Origin: an uncultured Ilumatobacter sp.
GTDB lineage: Bacteria > Actinomycetota > Acidimicrobiia > Acidimicrobiales > Ilumatobacteraceae
Length of the DNA stretch: 8,910 nucleotides
Direction of reading: 5' to 3'
Assembly: GCA_937891565.1 (NCBI GenBank)
Contig: CALAHA010000230.1
Span: 1 to 8,910 of the forward strand
Every line of letters starts with the position of its first letter. The first letter of the stretch is position 1. Under the pieces are notes generated by a model that did not search any database, was not told the origin of the DNA, and saw only the letters and a list, made by a program, of their open reading frames with translations. The position numbers and the translations under genes are program-made. Of the stretch, positions 1 through 6,374 are shown piece after piece.

Positions 1-225
1 TCATGGATCGAAGCTCCAACCAGCCTGCTGGAACTCGGCAACGACCTCCCCGACCAGCCCGTTGCCGACTACAAGCGGCGCATCGGGCCATGGCTGCTGT
101 GGCGGTCAGGCCCGGCCAAAGGCGCCGCCGCCCCGGTGGCTCCGGCACTCAGGCACTCAGGCACTCACGGGGTCGTTGAGCAGCGGCTGAAATGCCAGCT
201 CGGCGGCACCGATCAAGCGTGCTGA
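1..225 (+). CDS. 3' end of an unrecognised protein (partial at window edge)
   Basis: Frame 1 is open from the window edge to a TGA at 223-225, giving about 74 residues. The first 40 or so look like real protein (aromatic and charged, including YKRRIGPWLLWRSGP), while the tail after residue 45 is Ala/Pro-rich and then ordinary-looking. I do not recognise the family. The frame runs through an 8-bp tandem repeat (144-167) and overlaps the 3' end of the convergent ROK gene by 69 bp, so the last 25 residues may be a frameshifted read-through produced by a change in repeat number; the other two frames after the repeat stop at 177-179 and 188-190. Frame choice rests only on the look of the translation. 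Confidence 0.45.
   Translation, partial: SWIEAPTSLLELGNDLPDQPVADYKRRIGPWLLWRSGPAKGAAAPVAPALRHSGTHGVVEQRLKCQLGGTDQAC
144..167. repeat. 8-bp tandem repeat, three perfect copies
   Basis: The unit GGCACTCA occurs three times head to tail. It lies where two convergent reading frames meet. The reverse complement of the unit contains TGA, so the ROK gene stop (157-159) sits inside the array. Eight is not a multiple of three, so gain or loss of a unit would shift the plus-strand frame but leave the ROK stop in place. Confidence 0.85.
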
Positions 226-1365
226 GTTTCCCAGCCTGCCAGCAACCACCACGCCGGGCCGTTCCTGGCCGCCAAACGACGTGCGAGCGAGGTCGCTGGT
301 GACGACGTCTTCGACGTAACGCCATAGGTCATTGAACATCCCGCCCATCACAACGATCTCCGGGTCAAAGACGTTGATCAGACATGCGAGGCCGATCGCC
401 ATCCAGCCGCCGTGCTCAGCGAGTGCGTCGAGCACCGCCGCATCTCCGTGCTGAGCCGCGAGGAGCAATCGCTGAACGGCCGCGTCGCCACTATCTACAT
501 CAAACCCGGCACGCCGCAGCAGCGCTCGCTCGCCCACTTCGGTTTCCCAGCAGCCGATCGAACCGCAGCCGCACACGTCGCCACTGGGGTTGACGGGCAT
601 GTGCCCAAACTCGCCAGCGAATCCTGACCGCCCGTGAACCCGATGGCCTTCCACGATAATTCCACCGCCAACACCAATCTCGCCGCCGACAAAAATCATG
701 TTGTTGGCACCGCCGCCGGCTCCGAAGCGATGTTCAGCGAGCGCGCCGACATCGGCATCGTTACCAATCGTCACGGCGACACCCGCACCGAATCGAGCAC
801 TCACCAAGTCGGCGAGCGGAACGTCGCTCCACTGCAGGTTGGGCGCCATGACCACGCGTTGCCCATCTGAGGTCACGGTGCCCGCCACTGCGACGCCGAT
901 GCCCACAATGCGCCGATCTCCGACCATGCCATTTGCATAGCCGAGCAGGTTTGCAAGGGTGACCAGATCATCGACCTTCGGCTCGGCTGCTACCGGCCCG
1001 CGTGTCCGACTCGCTCGGGCATCATCGAGCACTTCACCGCGCAGGTTGACGACTGCTGCTGCCACACCGTCGACCCCGATCTCAAACGACAGTGCTGCGA
1101 GACCCGTACCGTCGATTTCCGCCATGGCCGACGGCCTCCCGCGATGGCCATCGTGCTGTGCACCGGTTTCGGTCGCCAGGCCATATTCGACCAACTCGCC
1201 GATGAGCGAACCCACCGCACTTCTCGTGAGTCCGGTCGCCTCGACCAGTTCAGAACGGGTGACCGAAGGCGCCGTCCGCAACATTGCGAAGATCGCGGCG
1301 AGGTTCGACCGGCGGAGCGTTTCGGATCGCACGCCTTTCGTTGCCTTCGATGCCGTCGTCCCCAT
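157..1365 (-). CDS. ROK-family transcriptional regulator, probable xylose repressor (XylR/NagC type)
   Basis: 402 residues, the usual length for ROK repressors. Residues about 18-66 form a winged helix-turn-helix (RSELVEATGLTRSAVGSLIGELVEYGLA). The rest is a ROK sugar-kinase-like fold: GND at 201-203, the E-x-G-H motif at 252-255, and the zinc motif C-x-C-G-x-x-G-C at 265-272 followed by Glu274. These residues normally bind a sugar and a structural zinc in this family. The frame stays open upstream to 1485, but the ATG at 1365 matches the family N-terminus and lies 7 nt after a TAGGGT box, so I place the start there. The gene is divergent from xylose isomerase, and a dyad overlaps its start codon, which points to a xylose-responsive repressor that also controls itself. 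Ligand identity is inferred from the neighbour, not seen. The 3' end overlaps a convergent frame. Confidence 0.9.
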   Translation of the reverse strand: MGTTASKATKGVRSETLRRSNLAAIFAMLRTAPSVTRSELVEATGLTRSAVGSLIGELVEYGLATETGAQHDGHRGRPSAMAEIDGTGLAALSFEIGVDGVAAAVVNLRGEVLDDARASRTRGPVAAEPKVDDLVTLANLLGYANGMVGDRRIVGIGVAVAGTVTSDGQRVVMAPNLQWSDVPLADLVSARFGAGVAVTIGNDADVGALAEHRFGAGGGANNMIFVGGEIGVGGGIIVEGHRVHGRSGFAGEFGHMPVNPSGDVCGCGSIGCWETEVGERALLRRAGFDVDSGDAAVQRLLLAAQHGDAAVLDALAEHGGWMAIGLACLINVFDPEIVVMGGMFNDLWRYVEDVVTSDLARTSFGGQERPGVVVAGRLGNSARLIGAAELAFQPLLNDPVSA

Positions 1366-1386
1366 TTGTTGTACCCTATTACAAAT
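1364..1386. promoter_or_regulatory. Candidate ROK/XylR operator (23-bp dyad)
   Basis: The outer arms ATTTGT (1364-1369) and ACAAAT (1381-1386) are perfect inverted repeats. Taken as 10-bp arms around a central CCC (1374-1376), 8 of 10 pairs match. TTTG/CAAA-type arms are known for several ROK operators. The site covers the ROK start codon and lies 53 bp upstream of xylA, so one bound dimer could act on both genes. Confidence 0.65.
1373..1378 (-). promoter_or_regulatory. Candidate -10 box for a leaderless ROK transcript
   Basis: On the minus strand TAGGGT is followed by 7 nt and then the ATG at 1365. TANNNT at this distance is typical of leaderless actinobacterial genes. No good -35 is visible, and there is no Shine-Dalgarno sequence before the ATG. 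The box lies inside the proposed operator. Confidence 0.4.
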
Positions 1387-1438
1387 AAGATGAGCCACCG
1401 AACCACATCGCCCTTCGATCAGAAACAGCGCACTCGAC

Positions 1439-2806
1439 ATGACTTCTTCACCCGAGCCGTTCTTCGGCAACATCGACGCCATCACCTACGAAGGCCCCGA
1501 TTCTGACAACCCGCTGGCATTCCGCTGGTACGACGCCGACCGGGTCGTCATGGGCAAAACCATGGCCGAACACCTTCGTTTCGGCGTCTGCTACTGGCAC
1601 TCGTTTGCGTGGGATGGTTCCGACATCTTTGGACAGGGCACCCTCGACCGACCGTGGAATCCTGCATCGCGAACGGGCGACGCAGCCATGGATCCAATGA
1701 ATGCAGCAAAGCTGAAGATGGCCGCAGCGTTCGAATTCATCGAGAAGCTCGGTGCACCGTTCTTCTCGTTCCACGACATCGACATTGCACCTGCTGGGTC
1801 ATCGTTCCGTGAGACCTGCAGCTACTTCGACGAGATGGTCGACGAGGCCGCCGGACACATGGAGCGCACCGGCACCAAGCTGCTGTGGGGCACGACCAAC
1901 GCGTTCTCCCACCCCCGCTTCATGGCCGGCGCCGCAACCAACCCTGACCCCGACTTGTTCGCCTACGCAGCCGCGCAAGTTGCGCACTGCATGAATGCAA
2001 CCCACCGCCTCGGCGGCTCCAACTATGTCCTGTGGGGTGGCCGCGAGGGCTACGAGACGCTACTCAACACCGACATGTCGCGTGAGCTCGCCCAGCTTGG
2101 CCGGTTCCTCAACATGGTCGTCGAACACAAGCACGCCATTGGATTCGAGGGCACACTCCTGATCGAGCCGAAGCCGATGGAGCCCACGAAGCACCAGTAC
2201 GACTACGACGTCGCGACGGTCTACGGCTTTCTTCAGCGTTACGGGCTCGAGAACGAGATCAAGGTCAATATCGAGGTCAACCACGCCACGCTTTCGGGCC
2301 ACGACTTCCACCACGAAGTTGCAACCGCTGTGCACTCGGGGATCTTCGGTTCGATCGACGCCAACGCCGGCGACGACCGCCTCGGCTGGGACCTCGACCT
2401 GTTCCCCAAGTCCGTCGAGCAAATGACCTTGGGCATGCTCGAGATCTTGCGTGGCGGCGGGTTCACCACCGGCGGGCTGATGTTCGACACGAAGCTGCGC
2501 CGCATGTCAATCGAGCGCGACGACCTGTTCCACGGCCACATCGGCGGCATGGACACGATGGCTCGATCGCTACTTGCCGCCGCCTCGATCCTCGAAGACG
2601 GCGAGATCGATCGCCGCCGCACCGAGCGCTATGCCGGCTGGGATACCAAGCAGCAGATTCTCGACGGCTCCCACCCTGACGCTGTTACGTTGCAGCAGCT
2701 GCACGACGGCGCAATGGCAGCAGACGATTTCGACCCGCAGCCCGTCAGTGGCCGCCAGGAAGCCCTCGAAAACTTGGTCGCTCGCCACATCGAACGCGCC
2801 AAATAG
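1439..2806 (+). CDS. xylA: Xylose isomerase, class II
   Basis: Converts D-xylose to D-xylulose in the cytoplasm using two divalent metals in a TIM barrel. The 455 residues carry every active-site residue at a constant offset of +11 from E. coli XylA: His112 and Asp115 (FHDIDI), metal ligands Glu243, Glu279, His282, Asp307, Asp318, Asp320 and Asp350. The N-terminus (YEGPDSDNPLAFRWYDADRV) is the extended class II form; the Streptomyces/Actinoplanes enzymes are class I and about 60 residues shorter. The start is ATG 1439, with only a weak ribosome site. Regulation is probably through the dyad at 1364-1386 by the divergent ROK protein. No xylulokinase follows: the next gene is sufC. The TAG stop is the first triplet of a 38-bp hairpin element. 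Confidence 0.97.
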   Translation: MTSSPEPFFGNIDAITYEGPDSDNPLAFRWYDADRVVMGKTMAEHLRFGVCYWHSFAWDGSDIFGQGTLDRPWNPASRTGDAAMDPMNAAKLKMAAAFEFIEKLGAPFFSFHDIDIAPAGSSFRETCSYFDEMVDEAAGHMERTGTKLLWGTTNAFSHPRFMAGAATNPDPDLFAYAAAQVAHCMNATHRLGGSNYVLWGGREGYETLLNTDMSRELAQLGRFLNMVVEHKHAIGFEGTLLIEPKPMEPTKHQYDYDVATVYGFLQRYGLENEIKVNIEVNHATLSGHDFHHEVATAVHSGIFGSIDANAGDDRLGWDLDLFPKSVEQMTLGMLEILRGGGFTTGGLMFDTKLRRMSIERDDLFHGHIGGMDTMARSLLAAASILEDGEIDRRRTERYAGWDTKQQILDGSHPDAVTLQQLHDGAMAADDFDPQPVSGRQEALENLVARHIERAK

Positions 2807-2841
2807 TTGCGTATGGGGTCAGGCCCCTTTCGCAACTCTGT
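2804..2841 (+). repeat. REP-like hairpin element, copy 1 (solitary, at the xylA stop)
   Basis: Hairpin 2805-2837: arms AGTTGCG and CGCAACT (7 bp, perfect), an internal TAT/TTT bulge, then GGGG-TCAGG-CCCC. The last 34 bp (2808-2841) are identical to copy 2. The element starts with the TAG stop of xylA, and two bases of that stop form the foot of the stem. There is no T-run after the stem, so it is not a classical intrinsic terminator, although it could still act as a 3' mRNA hairpin. The RAYT transposase in this window is the likely partner. Confidence 0.88.
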
Positions 2842-2863
2842 ACCCAACTCGGTACCCAACTTC
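2833..2863 (+). repeat. 12-bp tandem repeat growing out of REP copy 1
   Basis: Units CAACTCTGTACC (2833-2844) and CAACTCGGTACC (2845-2856) are followed by a partial unit CAACTTC (2857-2863). The first unit is made from the right end of the REP element, so the array seems to be an expansion of the element's edge. Copies 2 and 3 lack it. Confidence 0.75.
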
Positions 2864-2918
2864 TTGAAAGCCTGGCCGAATTACCACTACGGCTGTAGGA
2901 GTAATTTGCCCAGGCTCG

Positions 2919-2924
2919 TAGAAT
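2919..2924 (+). promoter_or_regulatory. Candidate -10 box for a leaderless sufC transcript
   Basis: TAGAAT is followed by 6 nt and then GTG 2931. No Shine-Dalgarno lies at normal spacing: AGGAG at 2898-2902 is about 30 nt away. A short dyad CTAC-GGCT-GTAG (2887-2898) sits just upstream, near where a -35 region or regulator site would be. This supports a promoter for the suf operon independent of xylA. Confidence 0.4.
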
Positions 2925-2930
2925 CGAAAT

Positions 2931-3707
2931 GTGCCTTCCCCCCTACTTCGAGTCGAGGGCCTACACGTGCAGCCCTCGGAGAATCCGACCAGTGAAATCC
3001 TGGCGGGTCTCGACCTCACGGTGAACGCTGGCGAGGTGCACGCCATCATGGGGCCAAGCGGCTCCGGTAAATCAACGTTCGCCAGCGCGGTTATGGGCTC
3101 TCGTAAATATGAAGTCGTCAGCGGCGCTGTTCACTTCATGGGTGACAACGTCACCGACTGGCCCACCGACGAACGGGCAAAAGCCGGCATGTTCCTCGGC
3201 TTCCAACGCCCGCAGGAAATTCCCGGCGTCTCCGTCATTCAGTTCTTGCACCAGGCACTGTCAGGTCGAAAAGGTATCGACCTTTCCGTGGCCGAACTAC
3301 GTCTCGCCACCATGGGCTGGATGCAGCGCCTCGGCATGGATTCCTCGTTCATCGACCGCCGACTCAACGAAGGCTTCTCCGCCGACGAAAAGCAGCGGAA
3401 CGAGATCTTGCAAATGGCAATCCTCGAACCCGAAATCGCCATTCTCGACGCGACCGACTCCGGCATCAACATCGACGTCACGGGCCTCGCCACCCCGGGC
3501 ATCCGTGAGGTGCGCGTCGACAACCCAAATATGGGAGTTGTTCTGATCACCAACGACCTGCGCCTTGTGGATGAAGTCACGTCCGACCACATCCACATCC
3601 ACATCCTGATCGATGGACGTATCGTCGCAAGTGGCGGCCGCGAACTGACCGCACAACTCGACAGCGATGGCGACAACGCCTTCCGCAACATGAGCATTGG
3701 AGTCTGA
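2931..3707 (+). CDS. sufC: SufC-like ABC ATPase with degenerate catalytic motifs (probable pseudo-ATPase)
   Basis: 258 residues, collinear with SufC, the ATPase of the SufBCD iron-sulfur scaffold. Walker A GPSGSGKST (41-49) and the Q-loop Gln92 are intact. The rest of the ATP site is not: the signature SGGEK reads SADEK (150-154); after Walker B Asp173 the catalytic Glu is Ala174; the D-loop SGLD is SGIN (177-180); the H-loop His is Asn208. The E. coli equivalents of Glu and His (Glu171, His203) are needed for activity. A (CCACAT)3 microsatellite encodes HIHIHI (220-225), seemingly two extra residues. The frame is uninterrupted, and the stop is 3 bp from the sufS start, so expression is likely. 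The start is GTG; the overlapping ATG at 2929 is out of frame. It may bind ATP and signal structurally rather than hydrolyse it, or be decaying. sufB and sufD are absent here. Confidence 0.9.
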   Translation: MPSPLLRVEGLHVQPSENPTSEILAGLDLTVNAGEVHAIMGPSGSGKSTFASAVMGSRKYEVVSGAVHFMGDNVTDWPTDERAKAGMFLGFQRPQEIPGVSVIQFLHQALSGRKGIDLSVAELRLATMGWMQRLGMDSSFIDRRLNEGFSADEKQRNEILQMAILEPEIAILDATDSGINIDVTGLATPGIREVRVDNPNMGVVLITNDLRLVDEVTSDHIHIHILIDGRIVASGGRELTAQLDSDGDNAFRNMSIGV

Positions 3708-3710
3708 CCC

Positions 3711-4943
3711 ATGGCATTTGACCAGACAGCCGTCCGCAAGGACTTCCCGATCCTGTCGCGCGAGATCAACGACAAACCGCTCGTCTACCTCGACTCGGGA
3801 AACACCTCGCAGAAGCCCCAGCGCGTCATCGACGCGATGTCGCACTTCCAAGAGCACACATACGCACCGATCAACCGCAGCTCATACCGGCTCGCGGGCG
3901 AGGCAACCGATGCCTACGAAAAGGGCAGAGTCGCCATCGCACGACTGATCAACGCACCATCGGTCGACGAAGTCGTGTTCACCAAGAACGCCACGGAGGC
4001 AATGAACCTCATCGCCCAGTCCTGGGGCCGAGCCAACCTTGGCGAAGGCGACGTTGTCGTACTCACCGAGATGGAACACCACGCCAACATCGTTCCGTGG
4101 CAAATGCTCGTTCAGGAACGCAAAATACAAATCCGCTGGGTTCCGCTCACCGCTGACGGCCAACTCGACCTCACCAATCTCGACAATCTGCTCGACGGGG
4201 CGAAGGTCTTTTCCTTCACCGCAATGAGCAACGTGCTCGGCACGATCACACCGATCGCGATGCTCTGCGAGCGAGCCAGAGCCGCTGGCGCATTGTCGAT
4301 CGTCGACGCCTGCCAGTTCGTCCCGCACAACGTCACCGACGTCCAAAGTTGGGGTGCCGACCTCGTTGCGTTCTCGAGCCACAAAATGTGCGGCCCATCA
4401 GGAATCGGCATGCTGTGGGGTCGTATGGAGATCCTCGATGCAATGCCACCATTCCTCGGCGGCGGCAACATGATCGACACGGTCACGTTCGACGGGTTCA
4501 CCACCGCACCGGTGCCAATGAAGTTCGAAGCCGGCACACCACCGATTATCGAAGCCGTCGGCCTCGCTGCAGCAGTCGAATACCTCGAAGAGATCGGCAT
4601 GGCAAATATCCGTCAGCACGAGATGGAACTCAGCCGCTACACCCTCGACACCCTCAAGGGTCGCTTCGGTGACGACATCACGATTTACGGACCCGACGAC
4701 GTTAAGTTGCGCGGCGGCGTGTTCAGCTTCGCATTCCGTGACCTCCATCCGCACGACGTCAGCCAGGTCCTCGACGAACGCAACGTCTGCGTACGAGCCG
4801 GCCACCACTGCGCCAAGCCGCTGATGCAGACCCTCGGTGTCAACGCAACGACTCGCGCCAGCATCTACCTCTATAACGACACCGCCGACATCGACGCCCT
4901 TGCCGACGGCCTCGACAACGCAACCGATATCTTCGGCCTCTGA
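3711..4943 (+). CDS. sufS: SufS-type cysteine desulfurase (PLP-dependent)
   Basis: Releases sulfur from L-cysteine as an enzyme persulfide for Fe-S cluster assembly; class II desulfurase of 410 residues, normal length. Visible residues: His123/His124 (EHHANIVPW), Asp199 and Gln202 (VDACQ) for PLP, His206, PLP Lys225 (SSHKMCGPSGIG), the persulfide Cys367 (RAGHHCAKP) and substrate Arg382 (TRASIYLYN). These fit active enzyme. Two N-terminal motifs depart from the usual pattern: D-S-A-A-T/S is DSGNT (28-32), and the V-H-R-G-x-H segment is INRSSY (54-59), so His55 of E. coli SufS is Asn. GGAG lies 8 nt before ATG 3711. The gene is between sufC (3 bp) and sufU (27 bp), and SufU is the expected sulfur acceptor. 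Confidence 0.95.
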   Translation: MAFDQTAVRKDFPILSREINDKPLVYLDSGNTSQKPQRVIDAMSHFQEHTYAPINRSSYRLAGEATDAYEKGRVAIARLINAPSVDEVVFTKNATEAMNLIAQSWGRANLGEGDVVVLTEMEHHANIVPWQMLVQERKIQIRWVPLTADGQLDLTNLDNLLDGAKVFSFTAMSNVLGTITPIAMLCERARAAGALSIVDACQFVPHNVTDVQSWGADLVAFSSHKMCGPSGIGMLWGRMEILDAMPPFLGGGNMIDTVTFDGFTTAPVPMKFEAGTPPIIEAVGLAAAVEYLEEIGMANIRQHEMELSRYTLDTLKGRFGDDITIYGPDDVKLRGGVFSFAFRDLHPHDVSQVLDERNVCVRAGHHCAKPLMQTLGVNATTRASIYLYNDTADIDALADGLDNATDIFGL

Positions 4944-4970
4944 GCCGTTCAGCTTCCGGGAGAAACCACC

Positions 4971-5444
4971 ATGTCAGGACTCGAAGATCTCTACCGCGAG
5001 ATCATTCTCGATCACTATCGCACACCGCGTAACCGTGGCGAGCTCGATCCACCAGCCATTAAGGCCGAGGGGCACAACCCGCTGTGTGGCGACGAGATCA
5101 CCGTCTACCTCTCGTTATCCGGTGAGGGCGACGACGCCGTCATCGACGACATCAAAATCGGCGGCCAGGGCTGCTCGATTTCACAGTCGTCGGCATCGAT
5201 GATGAGCCAGTCGATGAAGGGCAAGACCGTTGCCGAGAACCGTGCCCTGGCCCGCCGCTTCAAAGCGTTGATGGGCATCGACGGCATCGAGCCACAAGAC
5301 GGCGACGACGCCATCGATCTTGGCGATCTCGAAGCGCTCGAGGGCGTCATGAAATTCCCAGTGCGTATCAAGTGCGCGGTGCTCGGCTGGAACACGTTCC
5401 TGCAGGCGCTCGACGCCGGCGGCGGCACCACCTCAACCGAATAA
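4971..5444 (+). CDS. sufU: SufU zinc-dependent sulfur transfer protein
   Basis: 157 residues. SufU takes the persulfide sulfur from SufS through zinc-ligand swapping, as in Bacillus and Actinobacteria. The zinc ligands are visible: Cys39 and Asp41 in NPLCGDE, Cys68 in GGQGCSISQSSASMM and Cys135 in RIKCAVLGWNTF. The spacing between the second and third cysteines includes the SufU-type insertion absent from IscU. A GGGAG site lies 8 nt before ATG 4971. The gene follows sufS closely and is the last gene of the operon. Its TAA stop (5442-5444) is the first triplet of the second REP-like element. Being a zinc sulfurtransferase, it does not replace the missing SufB/SufD scaffold. Confidence 0.95.
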   Translation: MSGLEDLYREIILDHYRTPRNRGELDPPAIKAEGHNPLCGDEITVYLSLSGEGDDAVIDDIKIGGQGCSISQSSASMMSQSMKGKTVAENRALARRFKALMGIDGIEPQDGDDAIDLGDLEALEGVMKFPVRIKCAVLGWNTFLQALDAGGGTTSTE

Positions 5445-5479
5445 GTGCGTATGGGGTCAGGCCCCTTTCGCAACTCTGT
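5442..5479 (+). repeat. REP-like hairpin element, copy 2 (left end of the RAYT unit)
   Basis: 5446-5479 is identical to 2808-2841. The stem is shorter at the foot (TGCG/CGCA) because the outer bases differ, but the TAT/TTT bulge and GGGG-TCAGG-CCCC top are the same. The element begins with the TAA stop of sufU. Confidence 0.88.
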
Positions 5480-5504
5480 GACACCGCAGGACCAAGATTG
5501 AGGC

Positions 5505-6374
5505 ATGCCCCGGCCTCATCGACCTGACCTACACGGCGCTTGGTACCACGTCATCAATCGTGGAGCCGACCGCCAAGACGTCTTTAGTTGCGACGCCGAC
5601 TTCGCGTACTTCGAGACGCTGATGGCCGACGCTGTGGCGACCCACGGCATCCAGATCCATGCGTACTCGCTGATGGACAATCACTTCCATCAGCTGATCC
5701 ATTGTCCAGAAGGCGGTTTGTCTGCTGCGATGAAAGACATCCAGTCGGTCTACGTGGGGTCGTACAACCATCACCACGAGCGGACCGGGCCAATGTTCGA
5801 AGGACGCTTCACTTCCCGCCTCGTCGACGGGTCAGCGGCGCTCCACCTCACGGGGCGTTACATCCATCGAAATCCGCTCGACATCGTTCCGAGCCATTCG
5901 TTGGCGCACTATCGGTGGTCGAGTTTTCGGCACTACGCCTCCGGATCTGTTGCTCCGAATTGGCTCACAACCAGCGAACTGGACGGGCAGTTCCAGGATC
6001 ATTCTACCTATGAGCGTTACGTGCTCACGAGCCACCCGAGCGACAAGCAGGCTGAGCGGCTCGGCAGCCCTGCAGCGCTTGGCCGGTTGGATGCATTGGA
6101 CGAACACGTCGCCGCGATCTGTGGGGTTGCGGTGGACAACCTTCGACTCCGCAACCTCGACAACACCGCCCGATTACTGGCAATCACGCTCGCCGTCGAG
6201 ACCCGAATACTCGGGTCAGATGATCTCGCTTTGCACTACGACCTGGGCAGCGCCGGTTCGGTGCGAGCAACAGCGCGGCGAGGCCGTGTGCGACTCGCCG
6301 ACGACCCCACGTTCGCGTCACTGCGACACGCTGTACTCGACGGCCGATTCGACAGAGTTGCGAAAGGGGCCTGA
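5505..6374 (+). CDS. REP-associated tyrosine transposase (Y1/HUH) with DnaA domain IV-like C-terminus
   Basis: 289 residues. The N-terminal 1-130 or so is a Y1_Tnp domain (IS200-like single-strand transposase): HUH metal site His60-Phe-His62 in MDNHFHQLIH, the catalytic tyrosine most likely Tyr83 in the helix before the N-x-x-H-x-R-T-G-P-x-F-x-G-R-F segment (88-102). RAYTs of this class cut and join REP hairpins. Residues about 197-276 look like the DNA-binding domain IV of DnaA (VAAICGV..DNLRLR, then ARLLAITLAVE, LGSAGSVRATARRGRVRL), giving a longer protein than plain RAYTs. ATG 5505 has a close GAGG. The last residues and the TGA stop (6372-6374) are encoded by the reversed element copy 3. 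The gene is intact, so it could still be active. Confidence 0.92.
   Translation: MPRPHRPDLHGAWYHVINRGADRQDVFSCDADFAYFETLMADAVATHGIQIHAYSLMDNHFHQLIHCPEGGLSAAMKDIQSVYVGSYNHHHERTGPMFEGRFTSRLVDGSAALHLTGRYIHRNPLDIVPSHSLAHYRWSSFRHYASGSVAPNWLTTSELDGQFQDHSTYERYVLTSHPSDKQAERLGSPAALGRLDALDEHVAAICGVAVDNLRLRNLDNTARLLAITLAVETRILGSDDLALHYDLGSAGSVRATARRGRVRLADDPTFASLRHAVLDGRFDRVAKGA

Noticed and set aside
105..114. GGTCAGGCCC, a 10-bp match to the core of the REP-like element
   Set aside because: The flanks do not match and no hairpin forms. A single 10-mer hit to a 38-bp element in a window this size on both strands is expected about by chance.
959..1393. 144-residue plus-strand frame within the ROK gene
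   Set aside because: It is Ser/Thr/Ala/Arg-rich, has no family resemblance, and is antisense to a clear gene; typical shadow frame in GC-rich DNA.
1366..1485. N-terminal extension of the ROK regulator by 40 residues
   Set aside because: The added residues do not resemble the family, they run across the dyad and the xylA start, and ATG 1365 fits the usual length.
2805..2837. Copy 1 hairpin as an ordinary Rho-independent terminator of xylA
   Set aside because: No T-tract follows, and the same sequence recurs in both orientations at the ends of a transposase unit, so a repeat family explains it better.
3239..3857. Long minus-strand frames opposite sufC and sufS
   Set aside because: Low-complexity shadow frames without recognisable domains or start signals, opposite well-supported genes.
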